Source of the DNA: Acididesulfobacillus acetoxydans
GTDB taxonomy: Bacteria; Bacillota; Desulfitobacteriia; Desulfitobacteriales; Desulfitobacteriaceae
Length of the DNA: 64,000 nucleotides
NCBI RefSeq assembly: GCF_900016645.1
Contig: NZ_CDGJ01000068.1
Strand: one strand, 5' to 3'
Below, piece by piece: positions 31,128 through 40,931 of this stretch; position 1 is the stretch's first letter; the number at the start of each line of letters is the position of its first letter. A program made the translations under genes and the position numbers. Under the pieces are notes generated by a model, which saw only the letters and a list, made by a program, of their open reading frames with translations, ran no database searches and was not told where the DNA came from.

Positions 31128-32846
31128 ATGAAGAAGTTGTCTAAGTTCACAAGAATGAGCGGATTGAAAAGATTGGGAACAGTTGCTGTGGCAGGCGTCT
31201 TGCTCATGGCCACGGTCCTGACCGGCTGCGGTTCGCAAAACAACGGAACCCAGCCGCAAAAGAACACAGCGGCCGTTGGCAAACCTCAGATGGGGGGAAC
31301 CTACCTCACGTACTGGCAGGATGACCCGAAAAGCCTGGATCCAGCGCAATGCGGGGATGTGGAGACTTACGATTTTCTGGAGACCATGTTTGACGGTCTT
31401 CTCACTTGGGATCAAAGCGGCAAGAAGATCATCCCGGACCTGGCCGAGGCCATGCCAACGGTCAGCAATAACGGAACCACGTATACGTTTAAGCTGAGGC
31501 AAGGGATTACGTTCACAAATGGGGATCCCCTGACGGCCGACGATGTCGTCTATACCTTCAATCGCCTGGCGGCGCACGCCACGGCCTCTGTGGGTGCTTC
31601 CTACTACACCATGATCAAAGGCTTTAACGAGATGCAGGCGGGCCATGCCAAGACTTTGGCCGGGGTCAAAGCGGTAGACAAATACACGGTTCAGTTTGAT
31701 CTGACCCAAGCGAACCGCACTTTCGCCGATGTGATAGCCATGCCTTTCGCTTATATCGTCGACAAGAAAGTCGTTTCGGCTTTGGCGAATCCTTATTCTT
31801 CGGCGGATTTTTCCAAGGATCCCGTTGGGACCGGTCCCTTCAAGTTCGTGGAGTGGAAGAAAGGTCAGATCGTAAAAGTAGTTCGCAACCCGCATTATTT
31901 CATGAAGGACCAATACGGGCAGCAGCTTCCTTATCTCGCTGGCATCACTTGGAAGTTGGGGATCGACGATCCGATAGCCTTCATGAAATTCAAGGACAAA
32001 GAGCTCGATTTTTCGCGCATTCCGGCGGCCGAATTTGTCAATACGATTAACAACCCGGCCATGAAGCCCGACATCAGGACTTTGGTGGCAAATGACCTGT
32101 GGTATTTTTATGTCAACAATGCCGATCCCCCGTTCAATAAGCCTCTGGTCAGGCAGGCCTTGGAGTACGCCATTAACAAACAGGATGTGCTCAAAACCGT
32201 CAACAACCGGGGGGTTGAGGCCAATGAGATCCTGCCCCCCAACATGCCGGGCTATAAAGCCAATCCGGCGGGATACAGCTACGATTTGGCCAAAGCGAAA
32301 AAGCTGTTGAGCGAAGCCGGTTATCCCAAGGGGTTGCCGGGTACCTATGATCTCATCTACACGAAGGCGGCCGCCAATGATCCGATCGTGGCCAATATTC
32401 AGGCTCAGCTGAAACAGATTGGAATGAATGTCCAGTTGAGGGGGCTGCCTTTCCCCCAATACCTGAACACCATTCAGACCGGCAAAGCGGTTGTGTCCTA
32501 CGGCGGCTGGGTGCAGGACTATCCCGACCCGGACGATTTCCTGGACATTCTCTTCAACTCGGCCGGCATTCCCTCCCAAAACAACTGGGAGTACAAGAAT
32601 GCTACCGTAGACAAATTGCTGAATGAAGCGGTGCAAAATCCTAATCTGGACCAAGTGATTCCGACGTACCACAAAATTGAAAAACAGATCATGGAAGATG
32701 CCGCTATCGTTCCCATCTACCACAGCAAGGTCTTCAGAGTAGTTCAACCCTGGGTCGAGAACGCCAACCTCCACCCTGTCTACTGCTACTTTGACTACAC
32801 TCACCTCTGGATCAATCAAAAAGCAGAAAAGGCAGCCAAAGGCTGA
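31128..32846 (+). CDS. Family 5 solute-binding lipoprotein (oligopeptide/dipeptide/nickel type)
   Basis: A 572-residue exported lipoprotein. The signal peptide ends in the lipobox LTGC (Cys ~35). The mature part has the SBP_5 pattern: YWQDDPKSLDPAQ, EAMPTVSNNGTTYTFKLR, PLTADDVVYTFNRL, GTGPFKFVEWKKG, and QALEYAINKQDVL. AAGGGGGA precedes the ATG. No permease or ATPase genes are adjacent, so it is an orphan binding protein that must share a transporter coded elsewhere, or has a sensing role. A strong terminator follows. Confidence 0.92.
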   Translation: MKKLSKFTRMSGLKRLGTVAVAGVLLMATVLTGCGSQNNGTQPQKNTAAVGKPQMGGTYLTYWQDDPKSLDPAQCGDVETYDFLETMFDGLLTWDQSGKKIIPDLAEAMPTVSNNGTTYTFKLRQGITFTNGDPLTADDVVYTFNRLAAHATASVGASYYTMIKGFNEMQAGHAKTLAGVKAVDKYTVQFDLTQANRTFADVIAMPFAYIVDKKVVSALANPYSSADFSKDPVGTGPFKFVEWKKGQIVKVVRNPHYFMKDQYGQQLPYLAGITWKLGIDDPIAFMKFKDKELDFSRIPAAEFVNTINNPAMKPDIRTLVANDLWYFYVNNADPPFNKPLVRQALEYAINKQDVLKTVNNRGVEANEILPPNMPGYKANPAGYSYDLAKAKKLLSEAGYPKGLPGTYDLIYTKAAANDPIVANIQAQLKQIGMNVQLRGLPFPQYLNTIQTGKAVVSYGGWVQDYPDPDDFLDILFNSAGIPSQNNWEYKNATVDKLLNEAVQNPNLDQVIPTYHKIEKQIMEDAAIVPIYHSKVFRVVQPWVENANLHPVYCYFDYTHLWINQKAEKAAKG

Positions 32847-32897
32847 GTGAAGTTCTGAGAGCGGACTATGCTTAAGTGCCCCTGTGTCCCTTTAAAA

Positions 32898-32934
32898 GGC
32901 CCCCCTTACCGTAGTTTCGGAAGGGGGGCTCTTT
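32898..32934 (+). terminator. Intrinsic terminator after the binding lipoprotein
   Basis: GGCCCCCCTTACCG pairs with CGGAAGGGGGGCTC around a short loop, followed by TTT. GC-rich, strong stem, 50 bp after the stop. Confidence 0.85.
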
Positions 32935-33188
32935 AGAGGGCATTTTGCGTGTCAGGGTTCGGAGGACAACGAAGGCTCAGGGCTGCCGCACGCTCGGGGC
33001 CAATGCACGCGTATTGTTTCGACGGCCGCCCTCTTAGGAGGTTCGCACGACGCCGAGGGCCTGGGAACACCGGCGGGCGGGAAGAGGCAAGATCCGAGAA
33101 AGCGCACGGTCCAAGAATATGCTTTTCCCTCCCAAATCGCCTTCAGCTTATGATAAAATCTTAGCAAAACGCGAAGGCGGTGAATTTC

Positions 33189-33680
33189 ATGATCCTCTTG
33201 GGCATCTTAATCTTCTTCGCCAGGATTGTGGACGTTTCCTTGGACACCCTGCGGGTCAAGTCGATTATCAGGGGGAAAAGAATCCTCGTCTCGGCAATTG
33301 CCTTTGTTGAAATTATCGTCTACACTCTGGGGGCTTCCCAAGCGTTTAAGTACGTCATGCATCCGAGTGTTCTTCTGTTCTATGCTTTGGGGTATGCCGC
33401 CGGGAACTTTGTCGGGATGCTTATTGATGATAAACTGTCGAAGGACAGCGTTTTTGCCCTGGTGGTCACGGAACATGACGAATGGGCTTTGGCGGATAGA
33501 CTCAGGGGGCGCGGATTCGCCGTCACGACCGCCAAAGGGTATGGCCTGAACGGGGCGGAGAAGGCCCAGCTGAAAATGGTGGTTAAGAAAAAGCGCTTTG
33601 GAGAATTATCGGGACTCATAAAGGAGTTCGACCCGTCCGCTTATGTCGTGACCATGGACGTTAAAGATATGAAGAGGTGA
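33189..33680 (+). CDS. UPF0316/DUF2179 membrane protein
   Basis: A 163-residue protein with three N-terminal membrane segments (ILLGILIFFARIVDVSLDTLR, SAIAFVEIIVYTLGASQAF and LLFYALGYAAGNFVGMLID) and a C-terminal DUF2179 domain. The latter contains LRGRGFAVTTAKGYG and DPSAYVVTMDV. This matches the conserved UPF0316 family (YebE-like) of Firmicutes, function unknown. ATG at 33189 follows AAGGCGGTGA; a GTG three codons earlier is possible. Its 3-prime end overlaps the convergent next gene by 20 bp. Confidence 0.9.
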   Translation: MILLGILIFFARIVDVSLDTLRVKSIIRGKRILVSAIAFVEIIVYTLGASQAFKYVMHPSVLLFYALGYAAGNFVGMLIDDKLSKDSVFALVVTEHDEWALADRLRGRGFAVTTAKGYGLNGAEKAQLKMVVKKKRFGELSGLIKEFDPSAYVVTMDVKDMKR

Positions 33681-34020
33681 GAAGGTGAGGGGATGGGTGT
33701 GTATCTTCATCTTTCCCCTTGATATATTGCTTCAGCCAGGGAAAGAGGATATGGATTTTGAGTTCTGACATGGGTTCCCCCCTCATCATCTTTAGTTTCC
33801 TATTGAGCAGGCAGTGTTCCGCTTCGGCCAACTTCAGCTCCAAGACCGCAATCTCGATGTATTCGGGTTTGGCAAAGGAAAAATTGTCCCAGGCTTGACG
33901 AATTTTGTTCTCCAAGGCCTTGATCTCAAGCATCGTCCTTCCCTCTTCGTCATCCGCCGGGGATGAGGCGCCTGTACCGTCGTTGGGAGCGAACAGGCTA
34001 CCGCGGCTCAATCTGAACAT
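33661..34020 (-). CDS. Small DUF2508/YaaL-like protein
   Basis: A 119-residue soluble protein. A central helix-rich stretch (LEIKALENKIRQAWDNFSFA, then AVLELKLAEAEHCLLNRKLK) resembles the DUF2508/YaaL family of spore formers, whose function is unknown. The ATG at 34020 is preceded by GGGAGGTGG at ideal spacing; an upstream in-frame start at 34035 lies over that ribosome site. The family match is by pattern only. Confidence 0.7.
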   Translation of the reverse strand: MFRLSRGSLFAPNDGTGASSPADDEEGRTMLEIKALENKIRQAWDNFSFAKPEYIEIAVLELKLAEAEHCLLNRKLKMMRGEPMSELKIHILFPWLKQYIKGKDEDTHPSPHLLTSSYL

Positions 34021-34590
34021 ATTTCCACCTCCCAAAAAAACAAATGAGGAAAGCTCATTCCTGCACCCACTTCAAGATATGAAACAGGTTCTCTCATTAT
34101 GTTTCTGTCCGTAAAGCGATAGCTGCGGTAGAACCATCATAGGATATATTCATTGTGGGAATATTGACGGGATATGACCTGGGTGATAATCTCTGTTTGG
34201 ATAAGACAATTTTCGGGGATGAAATATTTATGACAGAAGATTAGATTTCGAAGCGCTGCGCCTCTGTCAAGGCAGCGGAAAGTCGCTGGACTTGTGAAAG
34301 AGAGATTATTCGCTTGTACAGATATTTCACAGAGCTGCTTGTACCGATATGTAATCTCACAGGGCGATGGGCTCAATGTGGGGTTAAGGCAGTGGGATTT
34401 GTGAAAGAGTCCTCAAGTTCTTGGCTGGGTGTAGCGTGTATATCGCCGGTAAAGAAAGGAGTGGAGGGGAAGGCGGTGCCGAGGAAGGATTCCGGAATAC
34501 ACCGAATAGACAGAATACATACGCCATTAATCCTGACAAAATGATCCGGCCATTGGTAATGACGATGTTTTATTGGAAGAGGTGAAGAAA
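34021..34590. other. Gene-free interval of about 570 bp
   Basis: Divergent region between the DUF2508-like gene and the EmrB-type transporter. AT-rich patches near 34130-34230 may hold promoters. No gene, terminator or riboswitch that I can support. Confidence 0.4.
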
Positions 34591-36039
34591 ATGGGTGAGA
34601 ACATCCCGCTGCGTAAAAGAGAAAACTATCACTGGTTTGTGGTGGGAACAGTATGTATAGGTGCTTTTATGGCGGCCCTGGACGCCAGCATTATTAATGT
34701 TGCCATGCCGACCATGAGTCAAGGTTTTTCCGTGGGCATGGATAAAGTAGAATGGGTCTCTATCGCTTACCTTTTGACTTTAACATCCCTCCTTACCCTT
34801 TTGGGCAGTTTGTCCGACAGGCTGGGCAGAAAGTTCTTTTATACCATAGGTTTCGGTATTTTCGGGCTGGGCTCGGGTTTGTGCGGCATAGCGGGAGCGA
34901 TACCGATTCTCATTGCCGCCCGCGTTCTGCAAGCGATTGGCGCGGCTATGCTGCAAGCCAACTCCGTCGCCATCATTACCTCGGCCGTTCCGCCGACCAG
35001 CCGAGGGAAAGCCATTGGCATTCAGGGTTCGGCCCAAGCCATTGGTCTGTCCATCGGACCGACGGTCGGAGGCCTCATGATAGCGAATTTCAGCTGGCGC
35101 TTTATTTTTTACGTGAACATTCCGGTCGCTATTGCGGGCACTGTTATTGCCGCTTTCATCTTGCCGAGGGATAAGCCCAACCCGCATTCCAGCCGCTTCG
35201 ATTATTGGGGTGCCATCTTCCTGACCCCGGCCTTGATTCTCCTGGTGCTGATTTTTAAGGACGGGTATAAAGTCGGCTGGCTCTCGCCCATGATTCTGCT
35301 TGAGTTCCTGGCCACGGCGATGTTTCTGGTACTGTTCGTCATACGCGAGAAAAAATGCCAGAGCCCGATGATCAGTCTAAGCCTTTTCAAAATCAAAGCT
35401 TTTACAAGCGGGAATATCTCCGGCCTCCTGTCCTATTCCCTGATGTTTGGGATCATTTTCCTTATGCCGTTTTACCTGGATTGGATTTTGAAACTGCCGC
35501 CTTTCTATGTCGGGCTGATTCTGACAGTCGTGTCTGTCTCCATGTTTATCATGTCCCCCATTTCCGGGGCGATCGCCGATCGCATCGGCACCCGGATTCT
35601 GACCAGTGCGGGTATGATAGTCGCCTCAATGGGTGCCGGCGTTTTGATTTTCCTGGGGCGGAGAACCTCTGTTTTTATTGACCTGGCGGGATTGATCATG
35701 GTCGGAGTCGGCATGGGATTATTTACTCCTCCCAACAACAGTTCTGTGATGGGCAGCGCGCCGCCGGAACACGTCGGGGTGGCCGGAGGTATCCTGAACA
35801 TGTCGAGATCTTTAGGTATGAGCATGGGGGTAGCCATCGCGGGAACCCTGTACAACAGCGATTTCCACAGTTTTCATCTCATCAAGCATACTTTGGTCAG
35901 GGCCCGGATCCTTGCCTTTCATTTAGGCTTCGAAGGAATGGCGGCTATGGGCATTATCGCCGCTTTGATCTGCATCTTTGTTTACAGCCGCACCAAGCCC
36001 AACAAGCTGTCGCCGGATCAATACGTTTCATTCCACTGA
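34591..36039 (+). CDS. DHA2-family MFS drug transporter (EmrB/QacA-like)
   Basis: A 482-residue permease with about 14 membrane segments. Motif A is GSLSDRLGRKFFY. The helix-1 motif ALDASIINVAMPTM and motif C VLQAIGAAMLQANSVAII..GPTVGG region identify the DHA2 family of multidrug H+ antiporters. ATG at 34591 follows AGAGGTGA; an upstream TTG at 34573 is less likely. No EmrA partner is adjacent, as is normal in Gram-positives. Confidence 0.92.
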   Translation: MGENIPLRKRENYHWFVVGTVCIGAFMAALDASIINVAMPTMSQGFSVGMDKVEWVSIAYLLTLTSLLTLLGSLSDRLGRKFFYTIGFGIFGLGSGLCGIAGAIPILIAARVLQAIGAAMLQANSVAIITSAVPPTSRGKAIGIQGSAQAIGLSIGPTVGGLMIANFSWRFIFYVNIPVAIAGTVIAAFILPRDKPNPHSSRFDYWGAIFLTPALILLVLIFKDGYKVGWLSPMILLEFLATAMFLVLFVIREKKCQSPMISLSLFKIKAFTSGNISGLLSYSLMFGIIFLMPFYLDWILKLPPFYVGLILTVVSVSMFIMSPISGAIADRIGTRILTSAGMIVASMGAGVLIFLGRRTSVFIDLAGLIMVGVGMGLFTPPNNSSVMGSAPPEHVGVAGGILNMSRSLGMSMGVAIAGTLYNSDFHSFHLIKHTLVRARILAFHLGFEGMAAMGIIAALICIFVYSRTKPNKLSPDQYVSFH

Positions 36040-36187
36040 GTTGTCCTTGAGTTATCCTAGTTTCATAATATGAATGATTTTAGGGCTAACAGGTTTCACA
36101 CCATTAGGGTTGTACCGTATGACTGACGTTTGTTGCACAGTATGGATGAAGTTGCCAGGCTAAGTCTGGGGAAAGAAGGTGCTGAAC

Positions 36188-36736
36188 ATGAGTGATCCAA
36201 ATTTCAATGTACTTCTCTATTCGGACGGGTCACTGCATTCCTTTTCGGCGGCGGTTTATACGGCCAGGCTAATGCAAAATATGCCCTATATGCATTTGAC
36301 CGTCGTTCAGGTGCAAGAACACGTGCTCGGTTCAGAATATCGGTGGATCGACACGTGGCCCATCAGTCCCAATTCGGCCTGGATGAAAAAGATTCTTGAA
36401 GAAGCTGACGAAGAGACAAAAAAGGAGTATTCAGACATCCTCAAGAAAACCCAAGCCGTCTTTCTCAAGAAGGGATTGGAAATAAACTATCAGATGTTGA
36501 TTGCCAAAGCGACGATTTCGGAAACGGCGGATGCCATCATCGACTATGCGGTGAAGAATTCGTTCAACCTGATCATTATGGGTACCCGAGGCTTGACAGA
36601 CCTTAAAGGATTGATCTTTGGCAGTGTGGCTCATACCATGCTCAATAGGTCCCCGATACCAGTTCTGCTGATCAAGAAATTGCCTCAGGAGCTAATTGAC
36701 ACTTATGAACGTGCAGCCGGAATTGGAAATGGCTGA
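36188..36736 (+). CDS. Universal stress protein (UspA family)
   Basis: A 182-residue Usp-fold protein. NVLLYSDGSLHSFSAAVYTA at the start and the ATP-binding signature GTRGLTDLKGLIFGSVAHTML.NRSPIPVLLIK (Gly-2x-Gly-9x-Gly-Ser) near the C-terminus indicate an ATP-binding type. ATG at 36188 follows AAGAAGGTG; a GTG three codons upstream is possible. It follows the MFS gene by 150 bp and ends before a strong terminator. Confidence 0.93.
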   Translation: MSDPNFNVLLYSDGSLHSFSAAVYTARLMQNMPYMHLTVVQVQEHVLGSEYRWIDTWPISPNSAWMKKILEEADEETKKEYSDILKKTQAVFLKKGLEINYQMLIAKATISETADAIIDYAVKNSFNLIIMGTRGLTDLKGLIFGSVAHTMLNRSPIPVLLIKKLPQELIDTYERAAGIGNG

Positions 36737-36813
36737 GTGAATAGGGCGCTAAAGGCCTTGACACCCAATTGCCGGCTGCTCGTTACGAGTGCACCGTCCG
36801 GAAGTGTACCGAA

Positions 36814-36858
36814 AGGAAAACCGTCCGGCGAGGTTTGATCCTCGTCGGGCGGTTTTCC
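36814..36858. terminator. Bidirectional terminator
   Basis: GGAAAACCGTCCGGCGAGG and CCTCGTCGGGCGGTTTTCC form a near-perfect 19-bp stem with a short loop between the convergent Usp and ABC permease genes. T-rich stem ends on both strands. Confidence 0.88.
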
Positions 36859-36873
36859 CTGCTTGTTCGGCAA

Positions 36874-38553
36874 TCAGCGGCTGCCGCGGGTTTGAAGTTT
36901 CTGAACGATGAAATGGAGGAGGAGGGTAAGCAACACGACCGTGATCGCCATGGCCATGCCGCTGGACAAATCCCCCTGATCAAACTGCTGGAAGATGTAG
37001 GTAGAAACGGTTTGCAGGCCGGGCGGGCTCACTAGCATGGGAGCGACCAAATCACGCACGCCGATGGAAAAGACCGTGATCCAGCCGGCTAAGACAGAAG
37101 GGAATAAGAGCGGCAGTACAATACGCTGTGCTACGCGCCAGGGGGGCAGGTGATGTACGAGTCCCGCTTCCCACAAGGACGAAGACAGATTGTTTAAGGC
37201 ACCCGTGGTGTATGTGACCGCATAAGGCAGAAAGAGAACGACATAGCAGGCGACCAGCATGGCAGGTGTGTTGTAGAGAGTCCATTTCAGCCAGGGGGCG
37301 TTCCAAAAGAGAATCATTCCGATCACAATCAGGACATCCGGAACAGCGTAAGGCAGAATCACCAGAAGTCCGAGATATTGGGTCCAAGCGGAGGCGAAGA
37401 AACGGGTCACACCGGCTATGATGAGCCCAAGGAGGGTGCAGATGCCGGCCGCAGTGAAGGCTAATTCGAAACTGGTGACTAAAGCCTGCAAAGCGCTGGA
37501 ACCCAGCTCCAGCAAGGCGGTATAATGACTCAGAGTCAGGTTGCTCAGGAGAAAGCCGTTTCCCTCGATTCTCAGCAGGGAAGTGATCAAGACGGACCCG
37601 TAGGGGATGCCCAGGGCGAGAACCAGAGTGAGTCCGGCATAAATAGAGGCGATGACCGCCCAAGGCCGTTTTGTCTCTGGTTCGGGCGAGGATGATTGGC
37701 CGCTGATCAAGGTGTAGTTTTTTCTTTTCTGATAAAGGTTATTGACAAACCAGACGACAAAGCTCATTCCCAAGAGAGGGAGGGACAATTGAGCGGCCCG
37801 GGCAAAACTTACTGGCCAAGTAGAAATGTTTTGATAGATGGCGGTGGTCAAGACGGGGTAATGGATGAGGCTGCCGAAAACGAGAGGCGTGCCGAATTCC
37901 CCGATGGCCTTGATGAAGACCAGAACACCAGTGGCCAGTAAAGGTTTTGTCAGCAGGGGCAGCCAGATGCGAATGAAGCGAATACGGGGGGGTATGCCGC
38001 CGGTTCGCGCCGCCTCTTCCAGCCGCCCGCCGGCCGCGGACAGGGTCTGCTTTAAAGCGAGATATACTAAGGGAAATAAGTGGAGGCTCATAATCAGGCT
38101 CAGGCCCCAAACAGAGAAGAAAAAAGGTTCCAGATGCGAGGCGAAGGGCAGAAAGCCTTCCAGATAACCATGGGGCTGCAGAAAGAGAATCCAGCCTATG
38201 GACGAAATGTAAGGAGGAGTCATAAAGGGGATCAAAAAGATAACGTCGAAATAAGGCGAGTTCAAGAGAAGGTTCTTGCGGGTGGCCAAGGCCAGGGGCA
38301 GAGCGACAAGGCTGGAGAAGAAGACCACGCTCAGCCCCAGCAGGGCGGAGTGTAAAGCCGCGGTCAGGGCGGTGCCCGACAAGATAGCGTGAACGCCGGC
38401 CGGCAAAGGGAATTCGAAAGCGCGGAGCAAAATCATGAGCACCGGGGAAGCGTAGAAAAATGTGAGCGCGGGTGCCAAGATGAGCGGAATCAGATATTTT
38501 TGCCGCCGCGCCGGTACGGTGCGGAGCGCGGTCAGGCCGCGTGCTTCACTCAT
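36874..38553 (-). CDS. Iron-type ABC transporter permease (FbpB-like, two fused TM domains)
   Basis: About 559 residues with twelve membrane segments arranged as two homologous six-helix halves, as in FbpB/AfuB/ThiP. EAA loops are seen in each half: LEEAARTGGIPPRIRFIRIWLPLL and LWEAGLVHHLPPWRVAQRIVLPLL. It follows the remains of its binding-protein gene by ten bases, and no ATPase gene follows. The importer therefore seems incomplete in this genome unless an ATPase is borrowed. I set the start at the ATG at 38553; an upstream frame to 38610 overlaps the binding-protein end. Confidence 0.85.
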   Translation of the reverse strand: MSEARGLTALRTVPARRQKYLIPLILAPALTFFYASPVLMILLRAFEFPLPAGVHAILSGTALTAALHSALLGLSVVFFSSLVALPLALATRKNLLLNSPYFDVIFLIPFMTPPYISSIGWILFLQPHGYLEGFLPFASHLEPFFFSVWGLSLIMSLHLFPLVYLALKQTLSAAGGRLEEAARTGGIPPRIRFIRIWLPLLTKPLLATGVLVFIKAIGEFGTPLVFGSLIHYPVLTTAIYQNISTWPVSFARAAQLSLPLLGMSFVVWFVNNLYQKRKNYTLISGQSSSPEPETKRPWAVIASIYAGLTLVLALGIPYGSVLITSLLRIEGNGFLLSNLTLSHYTALLELGSSALQALVTSFELAFTAAGICTLLGLIIAGVTRFFASAWTQYLGLLVILPYAVPDVLIVIGMILFWNAPWLKWTLYNTPAMLVACYVVLFLPYAVTYTTGALNNLSSSLWEAGLVHHLPPWRVAQRIVLPLLFPSVLAGWITVFSIGVRDLVAPMLVSPPGLQTVSTYIFQQFDQGDLSSGMAMAITVVLLTLLLHFIVQKLQTRGSR

Positions 38554-38563
38554 TGCTTGCCCA

Positions 38564-39424
38564 TCATTGGCCGAGGATACTGTCCGCTTGGTGGATGACA
38601 TTCTTTTCATCGGAGGTCAAGGCTTTCCAGTCGACTTGGAATTGTTTGATCTCATCCAGAGCGGCCCTTTTGGAACCGACCGATATGTCTTTCCTGCCGG
38701 GAAGAAGATAGGCATTGACGACATCCTGTTGCCCTTCGCTCGAAAGGAGAAAATCTACGTATTTTTTGGCCGCGGTCAGGTTTTTGGCTGATTTCAAGAT
38801 CATGACCGGCCGGGGATTAACCACCGTGCCACTGGAGGGATAGACGATATCGATGGGCTCGCCTTTGGCCTTGTCGGCGTAAGCCATGTAATCGACCCCA
38901 GCCAAAACCATACTTTTGGCGCCCGTTAAAACCTGATTGAGGGATTCCGCGTTGGCCCCCTGGACAATCGCACCGTTGGCTTTTAACGCTTTGAAGAAGT
39001 CCCAAGAGTTTTGGTGATTTTGCAGGTAAGCCCCGGTAAAATCCAGCGCCGAACCGGATTGGGCAGGGTCCGGCATAACCACTTTGTTCTTGAAGGCCGG
39101 AGCTAAGGCGTCTTGCCAATCCCTGGGAGGTGTCTTAATTTCCTTGGTGTTGTAAGTTATGCCCAAGGCAGAGGCACTGTAAGCAAAATAATTATAATCT
39201 GGGTCGAACTAAATCAGTTGGCCGGAGTTCTTCGGCTTGTTGGGGAGGGTCATCCCTTGCTCTTTCAACCCCTCAGCGGCAGACCAATCAGCCAGAATTA
39301 CCACATCGGCTTGGGGGTTGCTTTTCTCCGCTTGCGGGCGGACGGAAGATTTCACGCTTGGATAATAGCAGGCAGACGTAAAACGGCTGTTATCGAAAGG
39401 TAAACCGGGTGTTAAGTTTTTCAA
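38564..39424 (-). pseudogene. Broken iron-type substrate-binding protein (FbpA/AfuA-like)
   Basis: The reading frame holds the C-terminal two thirds of a periplasmic-type iron-binding protein: QADVVILADWSAAEGLKEQG, then YNYFAYSASALGITYNTKEI, PRDWQDALAPAFKNKVV and RPVMILKSAKNLTAAKKYVDFLL. Two lesions are visible. An in-frame TAG (39209-39211) separates ...KNSGQLI from FDPDYNYFAYS with no frame change. The N-terminal ~70 residues including the signal peptide are missing, the frame starting within the mature domain. The divergent HD-domain gene overlaps its 5-prime end, suggesting a deletion junction. Readthrough of the amber codon would not restore export. Confidence 0.85.
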
Positions 39425-40113
39425 AGAAGGTGGAACTTACGAACACTCCCACGGATGAGACTGAGGGCCGCCCTGCGGATCAGCCCCTGGGCAGTTCTAC
39501 GGATAAGGTTATAGGCGTACCCTCTGCGGCTGAAGCCAGACTCTTATTAGCAGAAGCCGAAAGGTTAAACCCGGGACGTTGGGTGCAACACTCCATCGTC
39601 ACCGCTGAGGCGGCGCACAACATAGCCTGCCATCACCGTGAACTTGATCCGGAGACTGCCTACGTCTTCGGATGTCTGCACGATATTGGCAGGCGTACAG
39701 GGATATCTCATTTGCGTCATACGATCGACGGTTACGAGTTTCTGAGCGCAAAGGGTTACGAAGGGTGCGCCGGGATATGTCTTACGCACTCTTTCCCTTT
39801 GCCTGACCTGGAATCTTATTCGGGCAACAAAGACTGTACGGCGGATGAGCTCGTGTTTATTCAAGCTTACATCACGGGGATTCACTACACCCTGTATGAT
39901 CAACTGATTCAGCTCTGTGATTCTCTGGCTGCGCCCAGGGGTTTCTGTCTGCTGGAGAAACGGATGGTAGATGTGGCTATGCGCTATGGGGTCAATGAGT
40001 CGACCGTGCCGAAATGGGAGGCGGTTTTCGCCATCAAGCAGAAATTTGAGGCTAGCCTGGGCTGCTCCGTCTACGAAGTGCTTCCGGGTATAGGTGAAAC
40101 GACTTTCCTGTGA
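39409..40113 (+). CDS. HD-domain phosphohydrolase-like protein
   Basis: About 234 residues. An HD metal-binding core is visible: VQHSIVTAEAAHNIACHH, then FGCLHDIGRRTG, and later LTHSFPLP. The first ~35 residues are polar and low in complexity and may not be translated. GTG at 39409 or GTG at 39430 are possible starts, both weakly supported by ribosome sites. Its 5-prime end overlaps the broken binding-protein gene on the other strand. Substrate unknown; related proteins hydrolyse nucleotides or phosphoesters. Confidence 0.75.
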   Translation: MLSFSKKVELTNTPTDETEGRPADQPLGSSTDKVIGVPSAAEARLLLAEAERLNPGRWVQHSIVTAEAAHNIACHHRELDPETAYVFGCLHDIGRRTGISHLRHTIDGYEFLSAKGYEGCAGICLTHSFPLPDLESYSGNKDCTADELVFIQAYITGIHYTLYDQLIQLCDSLAAPRGFCLLEKRMVDVAMRYGVNESTVPKWEAVFAIKQKFEASLGCSVYEVLPGIGETTFL

Positions 40114-40154
40114 GTCTCTCTTCCGCAACCGGCTCTCATTTCCAACAGGGCGGT

Positions 40155-40931
40155 TCAAGCCGCCATTTTCTTCAAAGACCTTATAGCCCACCAGAATGTG
40201 ACAAGGGCCAGGAGGACGACGATGATGAACCCCTTGATGACGTCTCCGTTGTGGATGTTCCCGGCGAACAGGGCACGGGAAGCAGTGACGGCGTAAGAAA
40301 AAGGGTTGATCTTCGCCAAGTCTCGCAACCAGAGGGGAGCCAAGGCAAGAGGCAGCATGATGCCTGACAGTAGGGATACCGGCAGAGCAATCGTGTTCAG
40401 GGTGGAAGCAAGAGTATCTTCAGACTTGAAGATAAGGGCGAAGGCGTAGGACATGGAGGCCATGGCAATGGCAATCAAGGCGTAGAGCAACAGGGAGAGC
40501 AAAAACCCGCCTAAGTTGACGCCTAAGCCGAAAGGGAGCGCACAGACCGTAATCAAGATACACTGGACCAGAAGCACGACCACATCTTTTAGGAGCCTGC
40601 CCAGGAGAATGGCCGATCTATGGGCCGGGGTGACCAGAAACCGCTCAATGACCCCGGTGCGGATCTCGTCAACCAGACCAAACCCGACAAAGGCGGAGCC
40701 GAACAGGGCCAGCATGACTAACAGCCCCGGGATAAACACCTGTACGGTCTTGCCGGCGGGTAAACCGGGTACGCCTCCTAAACTTTTCAAGAGCGGCATG
40801 AAGAGAAACAGGTACAAGAGGGGCTGGAACAGGTTGAGAAAGACCCAGATGGGATTGCGCAAGGTGTGCTGCATACTCCTTCTAAACATCAAGCCGGTGT
40901 CGCGGAGTGTTTTCATCTTACCCATGAACAT
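40155..40931 (-). CDS. DrrB-like ABC-2 permease
   Basis: A 258-residue membrane protein with six hydrophobic helices. It has the ABC-2 signature MFRRSMQHTLRNPIWVFLNL at the start, FIPGLLVMLALFGSAFVG and ERFLVTPAHRSAILLGRLLKD as in DrrB-type drug/lipid exporters. It overlaps the ATPase gene by 14 bp. It converges on the HD-domain gene. Confidence 0.92.
   Translation of the reverse strand: MFMGKMKTLRDTGLMFRRSMQHTLRNPIWVFLNLFQPLLYLFLFMPLLKSLGGVPGLPAGKTVQVFIPGLLVMLALFGSAFVGFGLVDEIRTGVIERFLVTPAHRSAILLGRLLKDVVVLLVQCILITVCALPFGLGVNLGGFLLSLLLYALIAIAMASMSYAFALIFKSEDTLASTLNTIALPVSLLSGIMLPLALAPLWLRDLAKINPFSYAVTASRALFAGNIHNGDVIKGFIIVVLLALVTFWWAIRSLKKMAA

Noticed and set aside
31089..32819. A 576-residue antisense frame over the solute-binding lipoprotein
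   Set aside because: The plus-strand gene has a lipoprotein signal, family motifs and a ribosome site; the antisense frame is a composition effect.
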